Positions 16,248-22,762 of a stretch of 64,000 nt of DNA are shown in pieces. The stretch's first letter is position 1. Every line of letters begins with the position of its first letter. The translations under genes and the position numbers were made by a program. This DNA is from Polyangiaceae bacterium. GTDB lineage: Bacteria > Myxococcota_A > Polyangia > Polyangiales > Polyangiaceae. The stretch lies in NCBI GenBank assembly GCA_013361525.1, contig JABFXY010000134.1, forward strand, positions 23,032 to 87,031, in the 5' to 3' direction. The notes under the pieces are model-generated. The model had not been told where the DNA came from. It ran no database searches and saw only the letters and a list, made by a program, of their open reading frames with translations.

Positions 16248-17174
16248 ATGCCGACCGTGACCCAATCCGCCCAAAATGGGACGCTGCGCGCGCTGGTTGC
16301 TGAAGACGAGCCGGCGATGCTCAGCCTCAACGCAGGATTTCTCCGACAAAAAGGCTTCGATGTAACCGAAGCCTCGGACGGGGAGCAGGCATGGGGGTTA
16401 GCGGAAGCCGGCGCGTACGATCTCGTGCTCCTCGACGTGATGATGCCCGGGATGAGCGGCTGGGAGGTGTGCAAGCGCATCAAGCACACACCCGCCACGT
16501 CCAGCACGGCCGTCGTCATGCTGACGGGCATCGGCGAGACGCTCAATGACATGACGTCGAGCCTCTTCGCCGCCGATGCCTGGCTCAACAAGCCGTACGA
16601 CTTCGCCGAGCTCGAGCGAAAAATCCGCGAGGCGCTCGGCAAGTACAGCAAAGAGATGCCGGACGGCGGCTCCGCGTTTTACCTGAAGAACGACGAGCCT
16701 CCGCCGAGCCTGCCCACGGACGAGCTCGGTCCCTCGCTCCACAAAGCCTCGGCCGGATCGATCGACGACGAGGACGTGCTGAGCGGATCGCGCCAGCTGC
16801 CCGCGAAGAAGAAGGCCGCGAAGAAGCCGGCAGCCAAGAAGGCGGCCCCCAAGAAAGCCGCCAAGAAGGCTGCTCCGAAGAAGGCTGCTCCAAAGAAGGC
16901 TGCTCCAAAGAAGGCCGCGTCGAAGAAGCCCGCCGCCAAGAAGGCTGCTCCGAAGAAGGCTGCCAAGAAGGCTTCTCCGAAGAAGGCCGCCAAGAAGGCT
17001 GCTCCGAAGAAGGCTGCCAAGAAGGCTGCTCCGAAGAAGGCCGCCAAGAAGGCTTCTCCGAAGAAGGCCGCCAAGAAGGCTGCTCCGAAGAAGGCTGCCA
17101 AGAAGGCTGCTCCGAAGAAGGCCGCGTCGAAGAAGCCCGCCGCCAAGAAAAAGGCTGCGCGCGCGAAGAAGTAA
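16248..17174 (+). CDS. Receiver domain fused to a histone H1-like lysine/alanine tail
   Basis: A 308-residue protein. Residues 12-132 form a response-regulator receiver: acidic pair at E19/D20, phosphoacceptor D63 in LVLLDVMMPGMSG, T/G at MLTGIG, and K115 in LNKPYD. A 50-residue linker follows. From about 185 to the end the sequence is KKAAPKKAAKKASPKKAA-type repeats, the composition of eukaryotic H1 and of bacterial H1-like DNA-binding tails. No kinase gene adjoins it. It heads a tight operon with ExbB/ExbD-like genes. The expected behaviour is phosphorylation-dependent association with DNA or nucleoid, which is inference. The tail is encoded by near-identical 27-base units, so its length may vary between strains. 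Confidence 0.93.
   Translation: MPTVTQSAQNGTLRALVAEDEPAMLSLNAGFLRQKGFDVTEASDGEQAWGLAEAGAYDLVLLDVMMPGMSGWEVCKRIKHTPATSSTAVVMLTGIGETLNDMTSSLFAADAWLNKPYDFAELERKIREALGKYSKEMPDGGSAFYLKNDEPPPSLPTDELGPSLHKASAGSIDDEDVLSGSRQLPAKKKAAKKPAAKKAAPKKAAKKAAPKKAAPKKAAPKKAASKKPAAKKAAPKKAAKKASPKKAAKKAAPKKAAKKAAPKKAAKKASPKKAAKKAAPKKAAKKAAPKKAASKKPAAKKKAARAKK
16800..17170 (+). repeat. In-gene tandem repeats encoding the H1-like tail
   Basis: Units such as AAGAAGGCTGCTCCGAAGAA recur many times with a period near 27 bases (9 codons, PKKAAKKA plus A or S). Synonymous positions also repeat (GCTGCTCCG versus GCTTCTCCG), so the array has probably expanded recently by slippage or unequal recombination rather than being ancient protein-level convergence. 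Confidence 0.9.
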
Positions 17175-17192
17175 GCCCTGTAAGCTGCGCGC

Positions 17193-17636
17193 GTGGCCAA
17201 AAAGCCGAAGAAATCAGGCGGCGGCAAACTGCTGCTGGTCCTCGTCGTCGTCGCGCTGATCCTCGTCGCAGCTTATTTCCTGAAGGACTGCGGCCTCGGT
17301 GGGCTCGGCCTGGGCAAAGGCCCGGGCGCTGGCGGAACCGGCTCCGCCGCCGCGTCCGCTGCGCCGAGCACCTCGGCGGCGTCGAGCGCCAGCGCGCAGA
17401 GTGCGCTCGCAGCCGAGCCGTTCATCGTTCGCGTCACCGGCACCGGCTGCAAGATCGGCAAGTCGGAAGAGGCGCAGACCTGCGCAGAGGCGTGCTCGAG
17501 CGCGGACCAAGGGACGATCGGCCGAACCAAACGCGAGGTGAAGCTCTTCCCCGCGGATGGCTCGCAGGAGGTCGTCGACACCTTGAAGAAGTGCCTCAAA
17601 GAAAAGGGCCTCACCATCCTCGAAGCCGACAACTGA
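17193..17636 (+). CDS. Small membrane-anchored protein with cysteine-containing exported domain
   Basis: A 147-residue protein starting at the GTG at 17193, 18 bases after the H1-tailed receiver. A lysine-rich start (AKKPKKSGGG) precedes one membrane helix (about 13-30). Next is a Gly/Ala/Ser-rich linker, then an 80-residue domain with four cysteines (GTGCKIG, AQTCAEACSS, KKCLKEKG) that may form disulfides in the periplasm. It lies 4 bases before the ExbB-like gene, so it probably belongs to the same envelope machine. No family recognised. Confidence 0.85.
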   Translation: MAKKPKKSGGGKLLLVLVVVALILVAAYFLKDCGLGGLGLGKGPGAGGTGSAAASAAPSTSAASSASAQSALAAEPFIVRVTGTGCKIGKSEEAQTCAEACSSADQGTIGRTKREVKLFPADGSQEVVDTLKKCLKEKGLTILEADN

Positions 17637-17640
17637 TCCA

Positions 17641-18210
17641 ATGATCGTCGACGCTCTTTTTCAGCCGTTCAGTCTGGCGATTCTTTTCATCGTCGCGTCG
17701 ATGGTCGTCACCGCTGCAGGATGGATGCGGCGTGGCGCGCGCGACGACGCGGAGCTCGAAGGTGGTCTGAAGGTGCTGCGGCGGCTCGGCGGCGCGCTCG
17801 GCGCAAACCATCCAGTGCGCAAGCGCCTCGAGTCGGGTCCGGTGACGGAGCTTTCGCTCGAAGAGCTCGCGCAGCTCCTCGTCGGCAAAGAAGGCAACGC
17901 CGCGGCGAACGGGCTGCTCGCGCTCGAGCATCGCTTGAACTGGATGGAGAGGTTCGCCCAGCTGAGCACATACCTCGGCATCCTCGGCACGGTGCTGGGC
18001 CTCGTGCTCTCGAACCCGAACGACCTCGTTCTCTTTCGTCAGAAGCTGACGCTCGGCCTCGGATCGACGTTCTACGGGCTCGTGGGCGCGCTCATCATCT
18101 CCGTGGTGACCGGCAGCGCCGAGCAAATCATCCTGAAGGCGCGCCAGCGGATGCGCATGGCGCTCATCGAGTCGTTCGAGAAGGTCGAGCCGAGCCCGAC
18201 GGGTGGATGA
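17641..18210 (+). CDS. MotA/TolQ/ExbB-like proton channel subunit
   Basis: A 189-residue protein with three membrane segments at about 8-26, 108-125 and 137-157. The last two carry the family pattern LGILGTVLGLV and LGSTFYGLVGALI, as in TolQ/ExbB/MotA. A cytoplasmic loop of about 80 residues lies between the first and second helices. The downstream gene starts inside its stop codon (ATGA) and encodes an ExbD-like partner, which supports a proton-driven pair. There is no TonB, Tol or flagellar gene in the window, so the load it drives is unknown. Confidence 0.85.
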   Translation: MIVDALFQPFSLAILFIVASMVVTAAGWMRRGARDDAELEGGLKVLRRLGGALGANHPVRKRLESGPVTELSLEELAQLLVGKEGNAAANGLLALEHRLNWMERFAQLSTYLGILGTVLGLVLSNPNDLVLFRQKLTLGLGSTFYGLVGALIISVVTGSAEQIILKARQRMRMALIESFEKVEPSPTGG

Positions 18211-18863
18211 GCGTGCGCAAGAAGCCGCTCGATATGATCCCGTTCGTCGACATCATGATCGTCGTCCTGTTCATCTTCGCGACGATCGAAGAGGGCGAGA
18301 CGACACCGTCGACCGCGCTCGCCGACCTACAAGAGCAGAACGACAAGCTGAAGGCGGACGTTTCCAAATCGGACGCGAAGCGCATCGCGGTCGAGGCCGA
18401 GCGCGACGAGCTCGAAAAGACGATCGAGGCGAGCAAACAAGCCGTCGAGCAAGGCCTCGAGGCGAACCGCCAGCGCGAGGTGATGAAAGCGCTGCTCGGG
18501 GAAGCCCAGGTCGTCGAGGTCGAGATCGAGGGAAACCCGACGGACGCCGGCAGCGTGAACACCTGCTGCTACCGCCGCTTCGCGGTCGACGCGCCCTGGA
18601 AGAGCTGTGGGGAAATCCCATCGGACGGCGACGAGCGCGCGCGCTGGCTGGATTTCGGCGCGGGCGGCCTGCTCCCGGAGCTCAACGCGACCGGCAAGAC
18701 GCCGACGCTCGTGATCATCCGCCAGGAGAAGGACGCCGCTTACAACATCAGCGACAAGCTCGGCACCGACATCCGGGAAAAGACGCCGATCCAGAAGGCG
18801 TTCGCGAGCACGGTGGAGACGTCGGTGCAGCGCTGCACCGCGGCAGGCGCAGCGACGCCGTAG
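18207..18863 (+). CDS. ExbD/TolR/MotB-like partner with long coiled-coil and cysteine-rich periplasmic domain
   Basis: A 218-residue protein. Its single N-terminal helix begins KKPLDMIPFVDIMIVVLFIF, with the conserved ExbD/TolR aspartate in the position expected for the proton relay. Instead of the short ExbD periplasmic fold, an acidic coiled coil (about 37-90) follows. A domain containing VNTCCYRR and WKSCGE then leads to the C-terminus (VQRCTAAG). The start codon is fixed by the 4-base overlap with the ExbB-like gene. The unusual periplasmic part suggests a different load from iron-siderophore uptake. The assignment rests on the helix and the pairing. Confidence 0.78.
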   Translation: MSVRKKPLDMIPFVDIMIVVLFIFATIEEGETTPSTALADLQEQNDKLKADVSKSDAKRIAVEAERDELEKTIEASKQAVEQGLEANRQREVMKALLGEAQVVEVEIEGNPTDAGSVNTCCYRRFAVDAPWKSCGEIPSDGDERARWLDFGAGGLLPELNATGKTPTLVIIRQEKDAAYNISDKLGTDIREKTPIQKAFASTVETSVQRCTAAGAATP

Positions 18864-18891
18864 CGACCGTGCGCCGGCACTTGCCTGATGC

Positions 18892-19590
18892 GTGAATGTG
18901 GTCACGCTTGCAGTGTCTTCGATGCAAAGGTTGTTGACCGATCCTCACGCTCGGCCGCTGGTCGAGATCTCACGTCCCGCCGGCGGCGCACCTCTGTGGG
19001 TCGTCGTCGTTCTCGCCGCGCTCCTCGGCGGCGCCGTGATTGGCGGCGGCGTCTGGGCCTTCAACGGCGGAATCCCGTCTGCTCAAGCAGGCGTCGAGAT
19101 CCGTCCGACCAACGACGTCCTCACCGCAATCAAGGACATCTCGAAGCTCGAGGTGACCGAGGTCCAAGTCGAGAAGGTCGTCGATCTGAGTGACAAGCAG
19201 AAGGTCCTCGGCTTCCTGGAGACGGAGGACGCCATGTTGCTCGTTGCATCGGGCAGCGCGGTCGTCGGCGTCGACCTCGAGAAGATGGGGTCCGGCGACC
19301 TCTCGTACGACGAGGAGACGCGCACGGTTCGCATGAAGCTGCCGCCGCCGGAGCTCTTGAGCTCACGCCTCGATCCCGACAGCACCTACGTCTACAAGCG
19401 CGAGACGGGCGTTCTCGCGAAGCGCAACGAGCAGCTCGAAGGGCGCGCGCGCAAAGAAGCGATCCTCGCGGTCGAGCGCGTCGCCACCGAGCCCGACGTC
19501 TTGTCGCGCGCAAAGAAGAGCGCCGAGCGTCAGCTCACCGCGCTGCTCACGAGCGCGGGCGCGAAGAAGGTCATCATCACTTGGCGGTGA
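18892..19590 (+). CDS. DUF4230 domain membrane protein
   Basis: A 232-residue protein starting at the GTG at 18892. One membrane helix lies at about 34-56 (WVVVVLAALLGGAVIGGGVW). A DUF4230-like domain follows, with KVVDLSDKQKVLGFLETEDA, an AVVGVDLEKM strand, LPPPELLSSRLDPDSTYVYK, and a C-terminal helix rich in Lys/Arg. The family is widespread and uncharacterised. It is the fifth gene after the H1-tailed receiver, 28 bases after the ExbD-like gene. Its 3' end overlaps the convergent lipoprotein gene by 14 bases. Confidence 0.85.
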   Translation: MNVVTLAVSSMQRLLTDPHARPLVEISRPAGGAPLWVVVVLAALLGGAVIGGGVWAFNGGIPSAQAGVEIRPTNDVLTAIKDISKLEVTEVQVEKVVDLSDKQKVLGFLETEDAMLLVASGSAVVGVDLEKMGSGDLSYDEETRTVRMKLPPPELLSSRLDPDSTYVYKRETGVLAKRNEQLEGRARKEAILAVERVATEPDVLSRAKKSAERQLTALLTSAGAKKVIITWR

Positions 19591-20557
19591 TTCGTTCGAC
19601 GATCGCCTGCTCCATCGTCCACGTTTCGACCGGCTGTTTCGGCCCCCCTTCGACGCGAACCTCGAGCGTGCGGCCGACACGCTTGTAAGTGATCTTCTTC
19701 GGCCAGTCGTGCTTCGGATTCTCGAACACGGCTTCGGTCTTCGACGGCGCGCTCGTGCGCTTGAACTCGGTGGGTGATTTCCCGAGCGGCTGCGCGACGT
19801 AGACGATCGAACCGTCGGGGCGCTCTTCGATGCGCAGGTGCTCGAAGAAGACGCGCTTGCCGTCCTTCGACGTTCGGCCGGAACCGAGGAGCGAGCCAGC
19901 GGCGGCGTTGGTCCAGTGCTCCTCGACGGTCTCGCCGCTCTTCGTCGTGCCGATCCACGCGCCGCTCAAGAACGCGAGATCGTCGATCGCCGCCTTGCCG
20001 GCGGAAGCGAGCACACGCGCGCCACTCGCTGCCTCTTTCGCGAGATCGAACCGCTCGTTGGGGACGGTGATGGCGAGGTTGTACTGAAGGATCTGCCAGC
20101 GACCATCGACCTTCGCGAGCACACCGCTCCCGCGCGCGGGGCCGAGACCTGCAGTCTCCAGGTCCTCGTCGAAGTGAGCCAGATCGCCGCGCGGATCGAT
20201 CACGATCGCTCGCCGCTTCGACCGAAACGTCCACGCTTTGCCCTTCGCGAAGTGCGGGTGCGAATACGCGCGAAACGCCTTCTTGTCCCAGCGCTCCGTC
20301 GCGTCGGTGCCGAGGAACACCGATGCCTCGTGCAGATGGGAGAAGTAGCGCTCCTCGTCGGCCTTCGCGGCGGCGTCGTGCCAGTCGTCGAGCACACCTG
20401 CGATCGCGTGCTCCTCTTTTTCGATCGAGCCGTTCGTCGACGTCGATGCGACGGGGCTCGACGGAGCGACGGCACATTCGGGACACGCGGGCGAGCACCC
20501 GGCGGCGACCGTGACGGCGAGCAACGCAACGACGGGGCGGAGCATCATCGCGCGCAT
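19577..20557 (-). CDS. Lipoprotein with SnoaL-like (NTF2) and DUF6265-like domains
   Basis: A protein of about 326 residues from the ATG at 20557; ATGs at 20548 and 20545 are equally good starts. It has a lipoprotein signal (VALLAVTVAAGC). Residues 45-165 look like a DUF4440/SnoaL NTF2-fold domain (DDWHDAAAKADEERYFSHLH ... DGRWQILQYNLAI). Residues 190-315 resemble DUF6265 (LAFLSGAWIG, EEHWTNAAAGSLLGSGR, FENPKHDWPKKITYKR). Both domains occur separately in many proteobacteria; a tandem in one lipoprotein is less usual. It follows two unknown genes on the same strand after 43 bases. No catalytic residues can be assigned. Confidence 0.85.
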   Translation of the reverse strand: MRAMMLRPVVALLAVTVAAGCSPACPECAVAPSSPVASTSTNGSIEKEEHAIAGVLDDWHDAAAKADEERYFSHLHEASVFLGTDATERWDKKAFRAYSHPHFAKGKAWTFRSKRRAIVIDPRGDLAHFDEDLETAGLGPARGSGVLAKVDGRWQILQYNLAITVPNERFDLAKEAASGARVLASAGKAAIDDLAFLSGAWIGTTKSGETVEEHWTNAAAGSLLGSGRTSKDGKRVFFEHLRIEERPDGSIVYVAQPLGKSPTEFKRTSAPSKTEAVFENPKHDWPKKITYKRVGRTLEVRVEGGPKQPVETWTMEQAIVERITAK

Positions 20558-20600
20558 CCTACTTGCCGCACGCTCGACGCCGATCGCCGATCGCGCGTCG

Positions 20601-21215
20601 TTACGCCGCCAGCACCATTTCGATCTTCTCTCGCTGACCGGCGTCGAAGAACCGCCGGAGCTTGCGCACCGAGCCTTCCTCGCGAGCGTGAACGAGCTCG
20701 GGCTCGAGGCGCCGGACGAACCTCGAGGCGAGCTGGTTCGCGAGGCGGTACCGATCGCCGATCTCGCTCCCCTCCGGGTGGAGGAACCGCGCCTGCTGGA
20801 ACAGACGATGGCGGACACGATCCGGCTCGCGCGGCGACATGCGCCGCGCGACGCCGCTCACGACGACGTATTTGTCGACCTCGGCTTGAAGCTCGAGCTC
20901 GAGCTGCGTCGCCGGCAAACCACGTCGCGCGCGCTCGACGAGGTAGAGAAAATGCGAGACGCCCTCGACGACTTGGCAATACACGTCCAGCGAAACGGCC
21001 TCCGCCTGCTCGAGCGCCTCGGCCGGCAGGGACACTGCGATCTCGACGAATCCGTCTTGCTCGTGGACGTCGACGCGCTCGCGTCCGTCGTCACTCGGTT
21101 GCACGAAGTCGTCGATGTCGGGCGCTTCGACGCCGTAGAGCGCCATCAGACGGGTCTGGATGCGTCGAGGAAGCGAAGGAAGGACCGAGCTCGCGGAGCC
21201 GCGCTCATCCATCAA
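20601..21215 (-). CDS. Conserved hypothetical cytosolic protein
   Basis: A 204-residue acidic protein with no signal or membrane segment. Visible features are FVEIAVSLPAEALEQAEAVS, a YCQVVEGVSHFLYLVERARR segment and a basic C-terminal half. The start ATG at 21215 overlaps the stop of the upstream 204-residue gene (ATGA), so the two proteins probably work together. I do not recognise the family. Confidence 0.75.
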   Translation of the reverse strand: MMDERGSASSVLPSLPRRIQTRLMALYGVEAPDIDDFVQPSDDGRERVDVHEQDGFVEIAVSLPAEALEQAEAVSLDVYCQVVEGVSHFLYLVERARRGLPATQLELELQAEVDKYVVVSGVARRMSPREPDRVRHRLFQQARFLHPEGSEIGDRYRLANQLASRFVRRLEPELVHAREEGSVRKLRRFFDAGQREKIEMVLAA

Positions 21216-21826
21216 TGAACGCCTCCCGGGTTTCGGAGCGGCAACAGACCTCGTTGCCCGAGCTCACCTTGAAGCACGGTCGAGCCGGTCTTGAGCCACC
21301 GCTCGTACAAGCGCACGAGCGCCTCTTCGTCGTGCGCCGCCTTCGCGCTGAACCAATCCGAGACGTCTCGCAGCACGGCGACGAAGCAATCGAACTTGGT
21401 CGCGAGCTCGCCGAGGACGTTGGGTCCTCCGACCTGGCGCTGGCCGGTCTGCAGCATGCGCGCGGCGTGCTCGTACGCGCTCGACCCGACCTGCGCGACG
21501 TAGTCCTCGTCCGCGCCCTTCATCGTGTCGGAGAAGAAGCCGAGCCCATAAAGAACGCCGTCACCGAGCGCCTGCAGCCGCTTGAAGCGCTCCTGCCCGG
21601 ACGCATTCATCGCGTCGCGAAGGAGGAAGGTGACCGGCTGCGTCAGCGGCGACGTGGTCTGGACGCTCGGCTTCGCGAACTCGGTGAGGAGCTGGACGAG
21701 GTACGACTCGGTAGCCGGGGTGGTCTCGACTCCCCTTCCCCGGACCGCTTCGGTTACCGGCTCGCGAAAACAATCGTCGAGGCTGAGGGTCAACGAGATG
21801 AAACGCTGGGACGACGGCTCCGACAT
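21212..21826 (-). CDS. Conserved hypothetical protein, partner of the 20601-21215 gene
   Basis: A 204-residue protein beginning at the ATG at 21826 (MSEPSSQRFISLTL). The longer 290-codon frame adds only Arg/Ala-rich sequence with no protein character. It is largely helical, with YLVQLLTEFAKPSVQ, ALGDGVLYGLGFFSDTM and CFVAVLRDVSDWFSAK segments, and has no export signal. Immediate coupling to the next gene and equal length suggest a heteromeric pair. Function unknown. Confidence 0.75.
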   Translation of the reverse strand: MSEPSSQRFISLTLSLDDCFREPVTEAVRGRGVETTPATESYLVQLLTEFAKPSVQTTSPLTQPVTFLLRDAMNASGQERFKRLQALGDGVLYGLGFFSDTMKGADEDYVAQVGSSAYEHAARMLQTGQRQVGGPNVLGELATKFDCFVAVLRDVSDWFSAKAAHDEEALVRLYERWLKTGSTVLQGELGQRGLLPLRNPGGVH

Positions 21827-22077
21827 GGTTTCGACCTCCACGTCTCGGAGCTGGGTGTCGCCGGCCCCGAGGGCTGAGCGCTTTGAAGCGGCCCGACTGG
21901 GTCGACGGTTCAGCCGACCCTGCCGAACACAAAAGAAGGTATCAACGCGCCTCGAGCTCCGCTCGTTTGCAGCAGCGTTTTCCCCATCATCTCGGGCGCT
22001 TATCGAAGCAGCCGTCAGCCCTCGCGCCGCCAAGTGCCAATGCGCCACACCCCTGAATCCGCGGCGTTTTTGCAGGG

Positions 22078-22105
22078 TTGACACCCCGATCGCGGTGACT
22101 AGAGT
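22078..22105 (+). promoter_or_regulatory. Sigma70-type promoter of groES-groEL
   Basis: A consensus -35 TTGACA (22078-22083) is followed after 16 bases by TAGAGT (22100-22105), which matches TATAAT at four of six positions. The CIRCE operator starts 13 bases downstream, over the predicted transcription start. This is the classical arrangement for HrcA control. Confidence 0.82.
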
Positions 22106-22117
22106 ACGCCGCGTCCG

Positions 22118-22144
22118 CTAGCACTCACCTCGGTTGAGTGCCAG
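22118..22144 (+). promoter_or_regulatory. CIRCE operator (HrcA binding site) before groES
   Basis: CTAGCACTC-N9-GAGTGCCAG, against the CIRCE consensus TTAGCACTC-N9-GAGTGCTAA: the TAGCACTC and GAGTGC cores are intact and the spacer is exactly nine bases. HrcA bound here would block transcription of groES-groEL until heat or unfolded protein titrates GroEL. No hrcA gene lies in the window. Confidence 0.95.
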
Positions 22145-22154
22145 CAATGCTACC

Positions 22155-22240
22155 GACCGCGCCTTTGGCGCGGTGTTGTGCTGCTGACCGCGCCTTTGGC
22201 GCGGTGTTTGTTGCTCCCGGCCGCGCCAAAAGCGCGGACC
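22155..22240 (+). repeat. Three GC hairpins in the groES leader (31-base direct repeat)
   Basis: ACCGCGCC-TTT-GGCGCGGT occurs twice, from 22156 and 22187, within a 31-base direct repeat. A third hairpin CCGCGC-CAAAA-GCGCGG follows at about 22220-22236. All lie between the CIRCE site and the groES start (22348) and would be transcribed into a roughly 230-base leader. The remaining leader to 22347 shows nothing else apart from the GGAGG ribosome site at 22336-22340. Confidence 0.85.
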
Positions 22241-22347
22241 CCGGAGATGCGGGTGGGTTTGTCCCAGCGGTGCGCTCGTCGCAAGGGGCGTCGCACACGC
22301 TCGACGTGTTTTTGCGTGGCTGGTGCCACGCCGATGGAGGATTCGCC

Positions 22348-22641
22348 ATGAAGGTCAGGCCGCTCCAGGACCGCGTGTTGGTCCGTCGCGTGAAGGAAGA
22401 AGAGAAGACGAAGGGCGGGATCATCATCCCCGACACCGCGAAAGAGAAGCCCATCGAGGGTCTCGTCGTCGCGGTCGGTAACGGCAAGGTCCAGGACGAC
22501 GGCTCGCTCCGCAAGCTCGACGTCAAAGAGGGCGACCGGATCCTCTTCGGCAAGTACTCGGGCACCGAAGTGAAGATCGACGGCGAAGAGCACCTGATCC
22601 TGCGCGAGGACGACATCCTCGGCGTGATCGACGGCAAGTGA
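22348..22641 (+). CDS. groES: Co-chaperonin GroES
   Basis: A 97-residue Hsp10, the heptameric lid of the GroEL folding chamber. It starts at the ATG at 22348 behind a clear GGAGG. The N-terminal KVRPLQDRVLVRRVKEE, the mobile loop EEKTKGGIIIPDTAKEKP and the end ILREDDILGVIDGK are standard. The longer frame from 22138 runs back through the hairpin leader and is not coding. It is expressed with groEL under the CIRCE operator. Length and motifs are fully normal. Confidence 0.98.
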   Translation: MKVRPLQDRVLVRRVKEEEKTKGGIIIPDTAKEKPIEGLVVAVGNGKVQDDGSLRKLDVKEGDRILFGKYSGTEVKIDGEEHLILREDDILGVIDGK

Positions 22642-22659
22642 GCCGAAGCGTTTAGGTGG

Positions 22660-22732
22660 TCTGCACAGGCGTGGGTGCCCGTGCGAGCGGAGCGAAGCAC
22701 ACCCCCAGGCGGGACCCGCGCCGTCGTGCAGA
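22660..22732 (+). repeat. Structured element, copy B, between groES and groEL
   Basis: The outer stem TCTGCAC (22660-22666) pairs with GTGCAGA (22726-22732). The second stem GGCGTGGGT (22668-22676) pairs with ACCCGCGCC (22714-22722) with one G-U. The inner hairpin GTGC...GCAC lies at 22681-22700. The internal loop opposite GTC is as in copy A. It fills most of the 121-base groES-groEL gap and ends in an A-run just before the groEL ribosome site. Confidence 0.8.
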
Positions 22733-22762
22733 CGCGAAAAAAATTTTCTGAAGGAGTCTCAG

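Noticed and set aside
16800..17170. Non-coding minisatellite
   Set aside because: The repeat is in frame throughout the receiver gene and gives a coherent H1-like protein tail.
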